From: PALSA-1004 sp963829085
Lineage (GTDB): Bacteria > Pseudomonadota > Gammaproteobacteria > Burkholderiales > SG8-41
Length of the DNA stretch: 64,000 bases
Reading direction: 5' to 3'
Assembly: GCA_963829085.1 (NCBI GenBank)
Contig: CAWHHJ010000021.1
Coordinates: 1-64,000 of the forward strand
A program made the translations under genes and the position numbers. Shown here one piece after another: positions 19,179 to 28,964 of the stretch (the stretch's first letter is position 1; every line of letters starts with the position of its first letter). The notes under the pieces were generated by a model. That model saw only the letters and a program-made list of their open reading frames with translations. It ran no database searches and was not told the origin of the DNA.

Positions 19179-21263
19179 TTACCTTTCATGCGTGATCATC
19201 AGATTGCCGACGGCGTCGCAATTCACTTCCCAATCCGGCGGCACGACAGTCGTCGAGTCGACCGCTTCGATGAGGGCCGGACCCGTAAATCGATCCCCGG
19301 CGAGCAACAACGCGCGGTCGTAGCAGGGACATTCAAGCATTCCGCGGTCGCGGAAATATACTTTCTGTGCGGGTCGGCGCGCCTTGCTCGCCGTTGTATC
19401 GCCCCTCTCGAGAGGTTTGTTTTCAAGCCGTCGCGTATTACCCACGGCGGTCACCGCCAATGTGACGAACTGAATGACTCCTGCAGTATCGCGACGCCCA
19501 TACATGCGCTCGTGCAACTGGTGAAAATCTTCCGCGATAATGGCCTGGTCAGCGGCCGTCAGGGCGCGATCGGGTAGCCGCATGTTGATCTCGTATGCCT
19601 GCCGCCGGTAACGCATATCCGCCGAGCGCTGGAATGTGATGGTGCTGTCGGCGAGGCCATACAACCGCAAAGCGTCCCTGCCGCGTTGCTCGAGTGCGGC
19701 AAATACCCGCTCGACATCGTCGATGTTGCCGCCTAGCACTGCTTCGACGTGAGTCTGGCGGAAGTCGTAGCGTATGTCCGCAACGAGCAAACCTTGCGCT
19801 GAAAGCAGGCCCGGGGCGGGCGGAATGATTACCTCACGCACGCCGAGATCGCTGGCGAGCTCGATGCCGTGTACCGGCCCATTGCCGCCGAAAGCGACCA
19901 GCGAAAAATCGGCCGGATCACAGCCCTTCTCCACCGTCACAATTCGCAGCATCTTGAGCATGTTGGCATTCGCCACTTCCACCACCGCCGCACATGCTTC
20001 TTCAACAGTGATGTTCAGCGGCTTTGCCAGTTGATCCTGCACAATACCGCGCGCTTTTTCAAGATCGAGGCGCATTTCACCGCCCAGAAAATACTCGGCT
20101 GGAATGCGCCCTAACAGGAAATTAGCATCAGAAACCGTGACACGATCTCCGCCCAAGCCATATGCGATCGGACCTGGATCAGCGCCTGCGCTGTGCGGGC
20201 CGACCTTTAATACGCCGCCGCTGTCCAGCCATGCGATCGATCCGCCGCCCGCACCGACTTCGGCCAGATCGACAGTGGCTGCGCCGACAAAGTATCCGCC
20301 GCCTTGCAAGATGCGCGAGATGTTGATGCCGGCACCGAGCTCCTGTCCGGGTGACTGACGCACTTCGCCATTCTCTATCAGTCCCGCCTTGGCCGTGGTG
20401 CCACCCATGTCAAAAGAGATGAGATTTTTGCGTCCGGCAAGTTGACCGAAATGCGCAGCAGCGATGACGCCCGCCGCGGGGCCGGACTCGACGATACGGC
20501 ACGGCATCTTCGTCGCTTGACCCCATGCGATGATGCCGCCATTTGATTGCAGCATATGCAGCGGCACTTTTATGCCTTCGCGTTCGAGCGCGCCGCTCAT
20601 GCGCTCGAGGTAAGTGGATACAGTCGGGCCCAGGTAAGCATTGACGACTGTCGTGCTGGTCCGCTCATATTCGCGATATTGCGGATATATCTCGCTCGAC
20701 AGCGTAATGAAGCACCCGGGCAGCATCTCCGTCGCTATTTCGCCGGCGCGCTTTTCATGAATGGCGTTCTTGAACGAAAACAGAAAGCAGATGCCGAGCG
20801 CTTCTATCTTGTGCGCCGCTAATGCGGTCAATGCTTCTCTGAGAGCCGCTTCATCGAGCGCTTGCACGATTGTGCCGTCGCTACCAATGCGCTCGGGAAC
20901 ACCGAATGAAAGCCGGCGCGGAACGAGCGGCGGCGTTTTTTGATAATCCTGCTCGAACAGACGGTACCGCTTATGGCGCTGAATCTCGAGCAGATCACGA
21001 AATCCTGCAGTCACCAGCAGGCCGGTGCGGGCACCCGCTGCCTGCAACACGGTGTTTGAAGCGACGGTACCTGCGTGCGTAAACTGGCTGACCCGCGCAA
21101 GTTCAAGCTTAAGCTCATCACGCGCCTTGCGCACGCCGTTCAATACTGCGCCCGACGGATCGCGCGGTGTCGAAGTCACTTTCAGCGTTTGTATTTCGCC
21201 GGTGTGCTCATTCAATATGACCAGGTCGGTAAACGTGCCGCCGATGTCCACGGCAATGCGCAA
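19179..21263 (-). CDS. Hydantoinase A/oxoprolinase family protein (HyuA-like)
   Basis: 694 residues starting from TTG at 21263; the family normally opens RIAVDIGGTFTDLV, which fits this start, and there is no in-frame ATG just upstream. The ATPase-type fold shows DIGGTFTD at the N-terminus, NAYLGPTVSTYLERM, the second phosphate-type motif LISFDMGGTTAKAG and VAFGGNGPVHGIELA. It is the ATP-binding partner of HyuB, encoded 6 bp downstream. It is divergent (283 bp) from a tandem pair of Bug binding proteins that may import the substrate. Confidence 0.95.
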   Translation of the reverse strand: MRIAVDIGGTFTDLVILNEHTGEIQTLKVTSTPRDPSGAVLNGVRKARDELKLELARVSQFTHAGTVASNTVLQAAGARTGLLVTAGFRDLLEIQRHKRYRLFEQDYQKTPPLVPRRLSFGVPERIGSDGTIVQALDEAALREALTALAAHKIEALGICFLFSFKNAIHEKRAGEIATEMLPGCFITLSSEIYPQYREYERTSTTVVNAYLGPTVSTYLERMSGALEREGIKVPLHMLQSNGGIIAWGQATKMPCRIVESGPAAGVIAAAHFGQLAGRKNLISFDMGGTTAKAGLIENGEVRQSPGQELGAGINISRILQGGGYFVGAATVDLAEVGAGGGSIAWLDSGGVLKVGPHSAGADPGPIAYGLGGDRVTVSDANFLLGRIPAEYFLGGEMRLDLEKARGIVQDQLAKPLNITVEEACAAVVEVANANMLKMLRIVTVEKGCDPADFSLVAFGGNGPVHGIELASDLGVREVIIPPAPGLLSAQGLLVADIRYDFRQTHVEAVLGGNIDDVERVFAALEQRGRDALRLYGLADSTITFQRSADMRYRRQAYEINMRLPDRALTAADQAIIAEDFHQLHERMYGRRDTAGVIQFVTLAVTAVGNTRRLENKPLERGDTTASKARRPAQKVYFRDRGMLECPCYDRALLLAGDRFTGPALIEAVDSTTVVPPDWEVNCDAVGNLMITHER

Positions 21264-21546
21264 GCGTTGTTCCGGTCATTCGCGATTCCAGGCTGAGACG
21301 TTTCTAAGGCGACGCGTGGGCGGCGGTGCTTTCATTGGCAACGCACGCGAAGATAGTTGCATGGCGTTCAAATACCGCTGATAACTCAATTGCTCTATAC
21401 GCTGCACTCGGCCAATGGGACAGGCGGCTAAGGGTTACGAATCGAGCAAGTTATATTCTTGCGCAAACCACGATAGACTACATTGTAGCCGTAAGCATGC
21501 ACGGTACCGAATCCATCAAGTGAGTGTACAGTGCGAGGAGAAATGA

Positions 21547-22515
21547 ATGCCGAGAATAACGGCGACGGTCGTGTTGGCCTGCGCGTTGCAATGCCCGCTT
21601 GCTGTGACAGCGCAGGAATGGCCCGCCAAACCGCTGCGATTCATCGTCCCGTTTGCAGCCGGCGGCTCAACTGACCTCGTCGCTCGAGTACTCGGTGACC
21701 GATTGTCGACTACGCTCGGCCAGCAGATCATCATTGACAATCGGGCCGGCGGAAATGGTGTGCTCGGGACTGCGCTCGCTGCAAAGTCATCAGCGGACGG
21801 GTACAACTACCTCATCGTTTTCGACAGCCACGCGACCAATCCGAGTCTGCAGAAACATCTGCCTTACGACACAGTGAAAGATTTTGCGCCGATCTCATTG
21901 CTTGCGACGTCGCCGATGGCGCTTGTCGTCAACGCAACGAGTTCCTATCGGAATTTGAGTGATCTCATTGCCGCCGCGAAGGCGAGGCCAGGTGAACTGA
22001 TTCTAGGGTCGGGCGGTGTCGGCAGCCGCGGCCATCTTGCAGTGGCGTCGCTCGAACGGCGTGCGGGCTTCAAAATCACGCAAGTGCCCTATCGCGGGAC
22101 ATCGCTGATTACGACGGATCTGATCGCAAAACAGATCACGATGCAGATGGGCACAGTGTTTTTTGTTGCGCCCTACGTGAAATCACAGCGCCTGCGCGCG
22201 CTCGCCGTGACCGTAGGTACGCGCGTCGAGCAGTTGCCCGACGTGCCGACCGTCGCGGAGCAGGGCTACCCCGGCTATGACGTCATCTCATGGTGGGGAA
22301 TCCTGGCACCGTCGGGCGTACCTAAACCTGTCATGCAGCGGATGAACGCTGAGCTTGCGACGATCTTTAGAAGCGCGGCGATGAAGGAACGCCTGGCGCA
22401 GCTTGGTCTCGACGCGCGCGCGTCGTCGGCTGGCGAATTCAAAACATTCATCGCCAATGAGATGCAGTTCTGGGGCACGATCGTGCGTGAAAGTAATATC
22501 AGTGCCGGTGAATGA
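21547..22515 (+). CDS. Bug family substrate-binding protein (DSHATNPSL subtype)
   Basis: 322 residues. The ATG at 21547 follows GAGGAG at a 6-bp spacing. A signal peptide precedes QEWPAKPLRF; then PFAAGGSTDLVARVL, LGQQIIIDNRAGGNG and IVFDSHATNPSL, followed by PYDTVKDFAPISLLATSP. Its stop overlaps the start of the next gene (ATGA), a close paralogue, so this is a tandem duplication with coupled translation. The divergent hyuA/hyuB operon is the likely functional partner. Confidence 0.93.
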   Translation: MPRITATVVLACALQCPLAVTAQEWPAKPLRFIVPFAAGGSTDLVARVLGDRLSTTLGQQIIIDNRAGGNGVLGTALAAKSSADGYNYLIVFDSHATNPSLQKHLPYDTVKDFAPISLLATSPMALVVNATSSYRNLSDLIAAAKARPGELILGSGGVGSRGHLAVASLERRAGFKITQVPYRGTSLITTDLIAKQITMQMGTVFFVAPYVKSQRLRALAVTVGTRVEQLPDVPTVAEQGYPGYDVISWWGILAPSGVPKPVMQRMNAELATIFRSAAMKERLAQLGLDARASSAGEFKTFIANEMQFWGTIVRESNISAGE

Positions 22516-23517
22516 TGTTTCAGCGTAGAGGCGTTTGCCGGGCTGCGTGCAAGGCGCAACGGAGATGGCTCGCTTTAATCGTATGCTTCGGTGTCACTCA
22601 CAGTGCCTGCGGGCAGAACTGGCCGCAACGGCCGGTGCGCCTGATTACTGCATTTGCCGCCGGAGGCTCGTCCGACCAGATCGCGCGCATCGTCGCGGAG
22701 CGGCTGACGGCAGCGCTGGGGCAACAGTTCATCATCGACAATCGCACCGGTGGAAACGGGGTTGCCGGCACGGCACTAGCCGCGAATGCGCCGGCCGATG
22801 GCTACAACTACCTCGTCGTTTTCGATTCACATGCGACGAATCCGAGCCTGCAGAGGAATATTCCGTACGATACGGTCAAAGCTGTTCACACCAGTCATGC
22901 TCATTGCGACTTCGCCTTATGGTCTCGTCGTGCAGCCGTCGTCGCCTTATAGATCGCTTACTGAGCTGATCGCAGCAGCAAAGGCCAGACCCGGCGAGCT
23001 CACACTGGGGTCTAGCGGCGTCGGCAGCCGTGGGCACCTTGCAATGGCGCTGCTCGAACAGCGCGCCGGTTTCAAAATTACACAGGTTCCCTACCGCGGC
23101 CCTGCGCAGGCCATTACGGACGTGATCGGCGGGCAGATCACGATGCAAATGGGAACGTTTCTATTTGTGTCGCCGTTTATCAAATCGCAGCGTGTCCGCG
23201 GTCTCGCGGTGACATCGTCGGCGCGCATGTCGCAATTACCTGAGATCCCGACCGTCGCAGAACAGGGCTTCGCCGGATACGAAGTGCACTCGTGGTGGGG
23301 GCTGGTGGCCCCTGCCGGCGTCCCGCAATCAATATTGCGGCAACTTCAGACCGCGCTCCGCGTCGTTGTGACTGCACCGGAAACCCGGGAGCGGCTCGAA
23401 CAACTCGGCGCGACGGTGCGCGCGTCAACGCCCGATGAGTTTGCGCGCTATATCAGCCGCGAAATGGCGCTATGGGGTAAGGTGGTCCGCGATAGCAAAA
23501 TTTCAGCAACCGAATAG
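22512..23517 (+). pseudogene. Bug family substrate-binding protein, split by one-base frameshift
   Basis: This is the second copy of the tandem pair; it starts inside the stop of the first (ATGA). The first frame holds the signal peptide, FAAGGSSDQIARIV, LGQQFIIDNRTGGNG, the FDSHATNPSL motif and YDTVK, then runs out. The next frame resumes exactly with FTPVMLIATSPYGLVV and continues to the C-terminus (GKVVRDSKISATE). One additional base within 22881-22885 accounts for the break. Apart from it nothing is missing, so the gene may be intact in the organism. The repaired length is about 335 residues. Confidence 0.87.
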
Positions 23518-23541
23518 TTTCTCCAGGCGAGCGACGCTGGC

Positions 23542-23980
23542 TCATGCGCCGAGCTGCATCGCCGCGCGTGTGCCCGACGGTAATTCGGGCGGTGTTTCGG
23601 TCGCGGGAAAATTGAATTCCAGCTTGGTACCAACCGGGTCGTGCAGAAAGACCTGGTAGCCTGCGTTCGGAATGTTCTGCTCTTCGAAATACACATCAAG
23701 CTTCTTGAGGCGCGCGCGAAACTCGATCGCCCCGATTGCCCGGAACGCCATGTGGTCGACGCTGCCATTATGCGTATCCTGCACGATCGAGCCTTTCGGG
23801 AATCGACCGCTCACATGAACGATCGGATCAGCGCCGTCATATAGCCATAGTCCGGGAAACGGGAACGGCGGGCGCTTTCCTGCCTTGAGCCCAGAGTACT
23901 TCACCATAGAACTTCTCGATCGCGGGCAGATCGGTTTCTGCGCAGCGGATGTTGAGATGCTGAAAGCCGGCGATGGCCAT
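23542..23980 (-). pseudogene. VOC/glyoxalase family protein, split by one-base frameshift
   Basis: The start is the ATG at 23980 behind GAGGAG. Frame one gives MAIAGFQHLNIRC, then PAIEKFYGEVL; a single extra base around 23,894 moves the reading to GLKAGKRPPFPFPGLWLYDG, PIVHVSGRF, HNGSVDHMAFRA and HDPVGTKLEFNFP. The histidines in FQHLNI and VDHMAF and the Glu in KLEFNF are the expected vicinal-oxygen-chelate metal ligands. The repaired length is near 145 residues. It lies between Bug genes in a putative catabolic cluster; the substrate is unknown. Confidence 0.84.
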
Positions 23981-24084
23981 AGAACTCTCCTCGGGTCGTG
24001 AAGAGATAATCTTACCCGATTCGACCGCATGCACGAATCTGCGCGCATGGCATCGCTTTCAGGTCTACATACGGCCAGACCTCG

Positions 24085-25050
24085 TCATTCCGCTCTGACC
24101 TGCGCCTGCTTTGCAACTTTCGACCAGCGTTGTAACTCACGCCCCAATAGCGCAACGGAGTCTTCTGTCGATAAGCCGATCGGGTCCGCGCCCAGATTTT
24201 TGAAGCGCGTGCGCAAATCAGCAGCACTCAATGCCTTGGCGGTTTCCGCCGCCAACCGCTGCACGATATCCTTCGGCGTCGCAGCAGGTGCGAACAACCC
24301 GTACCACGAACCCATCTCATAGCCGGGCAAGCCCGACTCGCTCACGGTCGGGACTTCCGGCGCCGCGGCAGATCGCTCGAGGCTGCCAATTGCGAGCACG
24401 CGCACGCGTCCAGACCTGATGTGCGGCATCGCGCTGGGAATCGCATCGAAGACGAGCGCGGTGTTTCCCGCGACCAGATCGATCATGGCCAGCGGCAGGC
24501 CCTTATACGGAATGTGGCGGATCTTGATACCTGCTGACAGCGCGAAAAGCTCGAAGCCTAGATGCGTCGAGCTGCCGATACCGGCGGAGCCATAAGTCAG
24601 TTCGCCCGGATGCGATTTTGCGAACGTGATGAGCTCGCGGACGTTCCTGACAGGCAGCGAAGGATGCACACAAAGCATGAACGGTGCATTGGCAAAGATC
24701 GAAATCGGCGCGAAGTCTTTGACCGGCTCGTAAGGTACGCTGGGAAGGACGGCGGGATTCGTCGCGTGGGTACCGGTCGTGCCGAGCAACAACATATACC
24801 CATCCGGCGGTGACTTTGCTACGAGTTCGGTGCCGATGATGCCGGCGGCTCCTGCGCGGTTGTCAATGACAAACGACTGACCTAGCGCATCACCAAGCTT
24901 CTGCCCGACAGCGCGCGCCATGAAATCGGCGCCGCCGCCTGCAGGAAACGGCACGATGATACGAACGGGGCGAGCCGGATAAGATTGCGCCGCGGCCAAT
25001 CCGCACGTGATCAAAATAGCGGCGAGACTAGTAAGGAATGTACGAAGCAT
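24085..25050 (-). CDS. Bug family substrate-binding protein
   Basis: About 321 residues from the ATG at 25050; an ATG 21 bp further upstream (25071) is in frame. A signal peptide (MLRTFLTSLAAILITCGLAA) precedes QSYPARPVRI; then PFPAGGGADFMARAVG, DALGQSFVIDNRAGAAG, TTGTHATNPAVL, YEPVKDFAPISIFANAPF and HIPYKGLPL. This is the classic Bug sequence, unlike the DSHATNPSL copies nearby. It forms a cluster with the VOC protein and the dehydrogenase-like gene, all on the minus strand. Confidence 0.94.
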   Translation of the reverse strand: MLRTFLTSLAAILITCGLAAAQSYPARPVRIIVPFPAGGGADFMARAVGQKLGDALGQSFVIDNRAGAAGIIGTELVAKSPPDGYMLLLGTTGTHATNPAVLPSVPYEPVKDFAPISIFANAPFMLCVHPSLPVRNVRELITFAKSHPGELTYGSAGIGSSTHLGFELFALSAGIKIRHIPYKGLPLAMIDLVAGNTALVFDAIPSAMPHIRSGRVRVLAIGSLERSAAAPEVPTVSESGLPGYEMGSWYGLFAPAATPKDIVQRLAAETAKALSAADLRTRFKNLGADPIGLSTEDSVALLGRELQRWSKVAKQAQVRAE

Positions 25051-25167
25051 CGGCGCGTTATGCCGTTTCAATAGGCGGTCCGACGATTCTAGCGAATTCC
25101 GCAGACGTATTTAGCCGCATTGAGTAGCAACGTACTTGTGGTTACGCTTGCTCATATAATGACGACC

Positions 25168-25442
25168 ATGCAATCCGATGTGCCGAGATCTGTCGCTGAA
25201 ATAGAAAGCTTCATTCGGCTGTTGCGCGTCGCATTCAAGATAAGACGATCAATTCGCAACTCGAGCGGCTGCTTTCCTTTCCCGACGAAAAACGCCAGGC
25301 GATGGTCCATAACTGGATCACCGATCTAGTCATCGGCGATGCGCCGAAGGATTTTATTGCCGCGATCGCCTGCCTTAGCGACGACAGCATTGCGGAAAAA
25401 GCCTACGAAGTAATCTTCAATTGCAAGCAACGCGGCGCTTAG
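25168..25442 (+). pseudogene. Small hypothetical protein, probably frameshifted
   Basis: I do not recognise this family. One frame opens with MQSDVPRSVAEIESFIRLLR; the other, overlapping it, continues as IQDKTINSQLERLLSFPDEK and ends YEVIFNCKQRGA. The two join sensibly if one base is missing near 25,226, giving roughly 91 residues, acidic and helical in character. A perfect TATAAT hexamer lies 7 bp before the ATG at 25168, so the transcript might be leaderless; an ATG at 25159 overlaps that hexamer. Codon use in the second half looks like a real gene. Confidence 0.45.
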
Positions 25443-25461
25443 CACCGCTGGAACGCACCGG

Positions 25462-26344
25462 TCAATAGCGTCGCCGCGCAATTTCGTTGATGATTGCCGC
25501 GTTATCCGACTGCGCCTCTCCCTGTTCGATGCACCCGCGCAGGAGCTCCGCATACACCTCCGCAAACGGCAGCTTCTGACCCAGCGTTCGCGAGTAATCG
25601 AGCATCAGCGAAAAGTCCTTGTAGCTCTGATCGACCCGGCTTTGTGGCTTTTGAAATTCGCGCCGCGCCATCAACGGCCCCTTGACGTCCATCACCTGTG
25701 AATAAGCAGCTGAATTCCGCAACACGTCGAGGAACGCGACAGGATCGAGTCCCGCCCGCTCAGCCAGCACAAGCCCCTCTGCCATCGCACCGCGATTAAG
25801 TCCGAGCACGAGATTGATTGCGAGTTTGGCTTTGCCGCCGTTCCCGGGTGCGCCCAGTAACTGACGCCGCGGACACACTGCTTCAAGCGCGTTCATCGCG
25901 GCGTCAACGACGTCCCGCGCACCGGCGATAAGTCCAACGCCGTCGCCCTTCGCAACCTGGCCGCTTGTTCCAGAGACCGGCATCTCGATAAAACCAACGC
26001 GCGGCGACTCAATGCGCGCAGCAAGCTGCATGATACGGTCGGGGTCGCAGGTGCTCGTACACACGACAGTGAGCCGCGTCGAAGACTTTCGGCTGCCTAT
26101 CAATCCGCCGTCACCTTCGAGCACCTCTTCGACCTGATCGGTGTTAAAGACGGCGAGAAAAATTGTGTCGCACTTCTGCGCAAGTTCAGCAAGCGATGCA
26201 ACCGGTGTGCCGCCGGCCGTTGCGAACGCATGACGCTTCTGTGCGTCGACGTCGTAACCCGCGGTCGACATGCCGGCGGTCCGCAGACGCTGCCGCGATC
26301 GCGTTACCCATGAGACCCAGTCCGACGATTCCGATGCAGCTCAC
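25462..26344 (-). pseudogene. NAD(P)-dependent 3-hydroxyisobutyrate-dehydrogenase family protein, frameshifted
   Basis: The longest open frame starts too late and lacks the Rossmann motif. That motif, GIVGLGLMGNAIA, is found upstream in another frame, opened by a GTG at 26344 behind AAGGAG (6-bp spacing). One extra base close to 26,275 joins it to AGYDVDAQKRHAFATAGG. Later come FLAVFNTDQVEEVL, the substrate motif EMPVSGTSGQVAKG and the catalytic-Lys segment GNGGKAKLAINLVLG. The repaired protein is about 293 residues, the normal length. It should reduce or oxidise a small beta-hydroxyacid; the exact substrate is open. Confidence 0.86.
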
Positions 26345-26436
26345 TAAGTGCTCCTTCTAGTCGACGAGGACGCACATACTAATCTGCATGTTTGCGGGTC
26401 GCCAGTGGGTGAGGTGACAAGAAAACCGCTCTTGAG

Positions 26437-26586
26437 ATGTACCTGCATGCCTACAACAACAAGCGGGCGGCGATGCAGGAGATGCGCGAAATGCTGAACG
26501 ACGCGCGGGTTAAGTTAACCTCGACGCCGTTCAAGACCTTGGGGATGGATCGACTTCGCGCATTGCGTGAAGTCGATGGAGACTAA
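26437..26586 (+). CDS. Small unidentified ORF, possible gene remnant
   Basis: 49 residues, beginning MYLHAYNNKRAAMQEMREML and ending MDRLRALREVDGD; predicted largely helical with charged residues. The frame is open a few codons further upstream (KKTALE) but has no start there, so this may be the tail of a decayed gene. It does not match a family I know. No clear ribosome site. Confidence 0.3.
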   Translation: MYLHAYNNKRAAMQEMREMLNDARVKLTSTPFKTLGMDRLRALREVDGD

Positions 26587-26642
26587 CCGGATTCGAAAAG
26601 AGCGTGCTTCCAAGCGCGCACGCCAAGCGGCGCTTAAGCGTG

Positions 26643-27044
26643 CTACCCGGACTCGCCGACGCCCTGCTCTACCTCATCCGGGTGATCGTCGTTTATTCCG
26701 AGCTCCTCGGCCTCGACGACGCGGTCGACGGCGATATCCTGACCATCCGGCGCCATAGCGTCGCGACCAGCCGCTGCGCGCTCTCCCGTGCCGGACGCAT
26801 CCGTGTCGGAATCCAGGTCCGAATCGCCGATATCAGGACCTGCGGTGTCATGAGATTCGCCCAGGTCAACCCCGGCCGACAAAGCGCCGTCGAGGACGGT
26901 ATCCTCATTGAGTGAAAGTCCGGGGCCGCCCTGAACGTCGCTGCCCGAATCTGAACTGTCGCTGGGTCCAAGCGCGCCGGTGCCATGTCCTTTACCGACG
27001 TCCGGTTCTTCTTCTCCGGTGTGTAGCAACGTGCTCTCTGCCAT
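26643..27044 (-). CDS. Acidic low-complexity hypothetical protein
   Basis: About 133 residues. I choose the second ATG (27044, MAESTLLHTGEEEPD) because GGAGGAG lies between the two ATGs at the correct distance. It is strongly acidic and rich in Gly, Asp and Ser: LGPSDSSDSGSDVQGGPG, then AGPDIGDSDLDSDTDASGTG and ERAAAGRD. There is no hydrophobic segment, so it is probably cytoplasmic and disordered. I recall similar acidic proteins in Burkholderiales genomes, without a known function. It lies among stress-type genes (Nudix, GH15, MarR). Confidence 0.75.
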   Translation of the reverse strand: MAESTLLHTGEEEPDVGKGHGTGALGPSDSSDSGSDVQGGPGLSLNEDTVLDGALSAGVDLGESHDTAGPDIGDSDLDSDTDASGTGERAAAGRDAMAPDGQDIAVDRVVEAEELGINDDHPDEVEQGVGESG

Positions 27045-27140
27045 GTGTGTCTCCTCCATCAGATCTGCTTACTGCCCAAAGAGACACCGGGTCTACAGCG
27101 ACAGTTCACTGCAGATCGATGAAATAATTTCGACACTACG

Positions 27141-27539
27141 TCAGACGTCATGCTGTTCTGCAATTACACTGTGCGCCCACTCTAAGATCGGTTGCAAGCG
27201 CGGCGGCGCCAATTCACGCGCCACATCGAAAGTGACCCAGCGGTACTCGTGGTGTTCAGCGCGCCCAAGCGCGGCGTTGATCGGCAGGCTCACCCGCTCA
27301 CTGCTTGTTAACCCAACGTAGTAGCGCGCGATTTTTCCACGCGCATAAGGCGTTGTCTCGCGGAACACCTCGCCCCATGGAAACGCCAGGGCATTGATTG
27401 ATGTCTCTTCTTCGACTTCACGCACTGCCGCGCTGAACGGTGCTTCGCCGGCTTCTATCATGCCCTTGGGAAAGTCCCAGTTGCGGTAGGCGCGCAGCAA
27501 CAACACTCGCCAGCCGTCATCCTGACGCCGCACAACCAC
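27141..27539 (-). CDS. Nudix hydrolase
   Basis: 132 residues from the GTG at 27539. The Nudix box is GMIEAGEAPFSAAVREVEEE followed by TSI, with Thr in place of the usual Gly. Preceding residues RNWDFPKG are typical of the diadenosine-polyphosphate/MutT-like subgroup. The frame remains family-like for a further 10-15 codons upstream (RPTSAGVVVVRR) without an obvious start, so the real N-terminus may lie near 27,590. It cleaves a nucleoside diphosphate linked to another group; divergent from the DUF488 gene. Confidence 0.88.
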   Translation of the reverse strand: MVVRRQDDGWRVLLLRAYRNWDFPKGMIEAGEAPFSAAVREVEEETSINALAFPWGEVFRETTPYARGKIARYYVGLTSSERVSLPINAALGRAEHHEYRWVTFDVARELAPPRLQPILEWAHSVIAEQHDV

Positions 27540-27659
27540 GACGCCCGCGGATGTCGGGCGGGCCTCCGTTGCAGTGTCCAGCGATATCGTTCATGTGACA
27601 AGGTTAATGGGAATTTTTAGCATGCATTGAACATCGCACACCGTTGCGGTCAAAATCAG

Positions 27660-28214
27660 ATGCCGAAACGACAGCATATGGCAGCACCCGACGAGTGCCG
27701 AATTTTTACAATCGGACATTCGACTCGCCCGCTCGACGAGTTCATCGCTCTGCTCAATGCGCATGCCGTCAGTTGTCTCACCGACGTGCGAACCGTGCCG
27801 CGTTCAGGTCACAATCCGCAGTACAACATGGAATCGCTCGGTGCGAGCATGAGCAAGGTCGGCGTGCGCTATGCACACGTGCCCGAACTTGGCGGCTTCC
27901 GACGGGCCAAGCCCGACTCGCCGAATGGCGGCTGGAGAAACGCGTCATTTCGCGGCTACGCCGACTACATGCAGACAAAACCGTTTTTGCAGCACCTCGA
28001 CGCCTTGGTCGAGAGGTCGAGGACTGAGCGCGTGGCTCTGATGTGCGCCGAAGCCGTCCCATGGCGTTGTCATCGTTCGCTGATCGCGGATGCGTTGGTG
28101 ATACGAGGGCTGCGTGTTGACGAGATCGTCACTGCAAAACGCAGCCAGCAACACCGGTTGACGTCATTCGCGCAAGTGCATAACGGGACAATTACTTACC
28201 CGCCTTATGAGTGA
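27660..28214 (+). CDS. DUF488 family protein
   Basis: About 184 residues from the ATG at 27660; 27678 is an equally possible start and a TTG at 27627 is less so. DUF488 signatures are all present: RIFTIGHSTRPLDEFIALL, DVRTVPRSGHNPQYN, VPELGGFR and MCAEAVPWRCHRSLIADAL. The conserved Cys and His of the last motif look like a catalytic or metal site, but the family has no established activity. It overlaps the convergent ROK gene by 23 bp at the 3' ends. Confidence 0.9.
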   Translation: MPKRQHMAAPDECRIFTIGHSTRPLDEFIALLNAHAVSCLTDVRTVPRSGHNPQYNMESLGASMSKVGVRYAHVPELGGFRRAKPDSPNGGWRNASFRGYADYMQTKPFLQHLDALVERSRTERVALMCAEAVPWRCHRSLIADALVIRGLRVDEIVTAKRSQQHRLTSFAQVHNGTITYPPYE

Positions 28215-28863
28215 CGCCGCTCCACAATTTGAATCCACCGATGAATGCCGCTTCGTTGGTGATGATCTTCACGTTATCGGGCAGCCCGGACGCTTTGCCC
28301 GAGTTTCCTCCGCCCAACGCAACGTAGTCGGGCAGGAGAGCTGCGCACAACAAGGCGACAACTTCTTTAACATGCTTGCGCCACTTTTTGTTGCCCTGGC
28401 GCTCAAGACCCGCCTTGCCGACATAGTGCTCGTAGCTGTGGCCCTTCCTGTACGGTAAATGCGCGAGCTCCATCGGCACGATAGTACCGTTGACTATCAT
28501 GGCCGATCCGAGCCCGGTGCCGAGGCCCAGGAACAACATCTTGCCGCCGTGATATGCGCCGAGCGCCTGCATCGCGGAATCGTTGAGGACTTTTGCCGGA
28601 CAGCCGAATGCGCGTTGAAAATCAAATCGCCGCCATCCGCAGCCGAGATTGTGTGGCTCTTTTGACGGCACATTGTTGACGACTGTCCCGGGATAACCCA
28701 CCGAGACAGCATCGTACCTCCAGTCTTCGACGAGTTTGAGTACCGCGTCTACCATCTGTTGGGCTGTCATCGTCGGGGATGAATCGAACTGACGATGCTT
28801 TCTTACACCCGATACGAGGCACTTTACGTGGCTGCCGCCGACATCCACAACCAGCACTTTCAT
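28192..28863 (-). CDS. ROK family / polyphosphate glucokinase-like protein
   Basis: About 223 residues from the ATG at 28863, where the phosphate-binding motif begins (MKVLVVDVGGSHVKCLVSG). GYPGTVVNNV, GCGWRRFDF, NDSAMQALGAY and GLGTGLGSAMIVNG match ROK-type glucokinases, and the ELAHL segment without the usual ROK zinc cysteines points to the polyphosphate-dependent glucokinase branch. The partner upstream on the same strand is GH15, about 100 bp away: glucose released by the hydrolase could be phosphorylated by this enzyme. Confidence 0.85.
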   Translation of the reverse strand: MKVLVVDVGGSHVKCLVSGVRKHRQFDSSPTMTAQQMVDAVLKLVEDWRYDAVSVGYPGTVVNNVPSKEPHNLGCGWRRFDFQRAFGCPAKVLNDSAMQALGAYHGGKMLFLGLGTGLGSAMIVNGTIVPMELAHLPYRKGHSYEHYVGKAGLERQGNKKWRKHVKEVVALLCAALLPDYVALGGGNSGKASGLPDNVKIITNEAAFIGGFKLWSGVTHKAGK

Positions 28864-28964
28864 TGGCGCTACAGGCGGCTCTTTCAATGACGACGAGCGT
28901 AACGACGCATCTTCGTGTTGCCTGCGTGCGCGTTGCGTCGTATTAGAGCGTGAACTATCGCGTG

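Noticed and set aside
26437..26586. Interpretation of the small ORF as a transposase remnant
   Set aside because: The sequence MYLHAYNNKRAAMQEMREML does not contain catalytic motifs of a transposase and no terminal inverted repeats or target duplications are visible.
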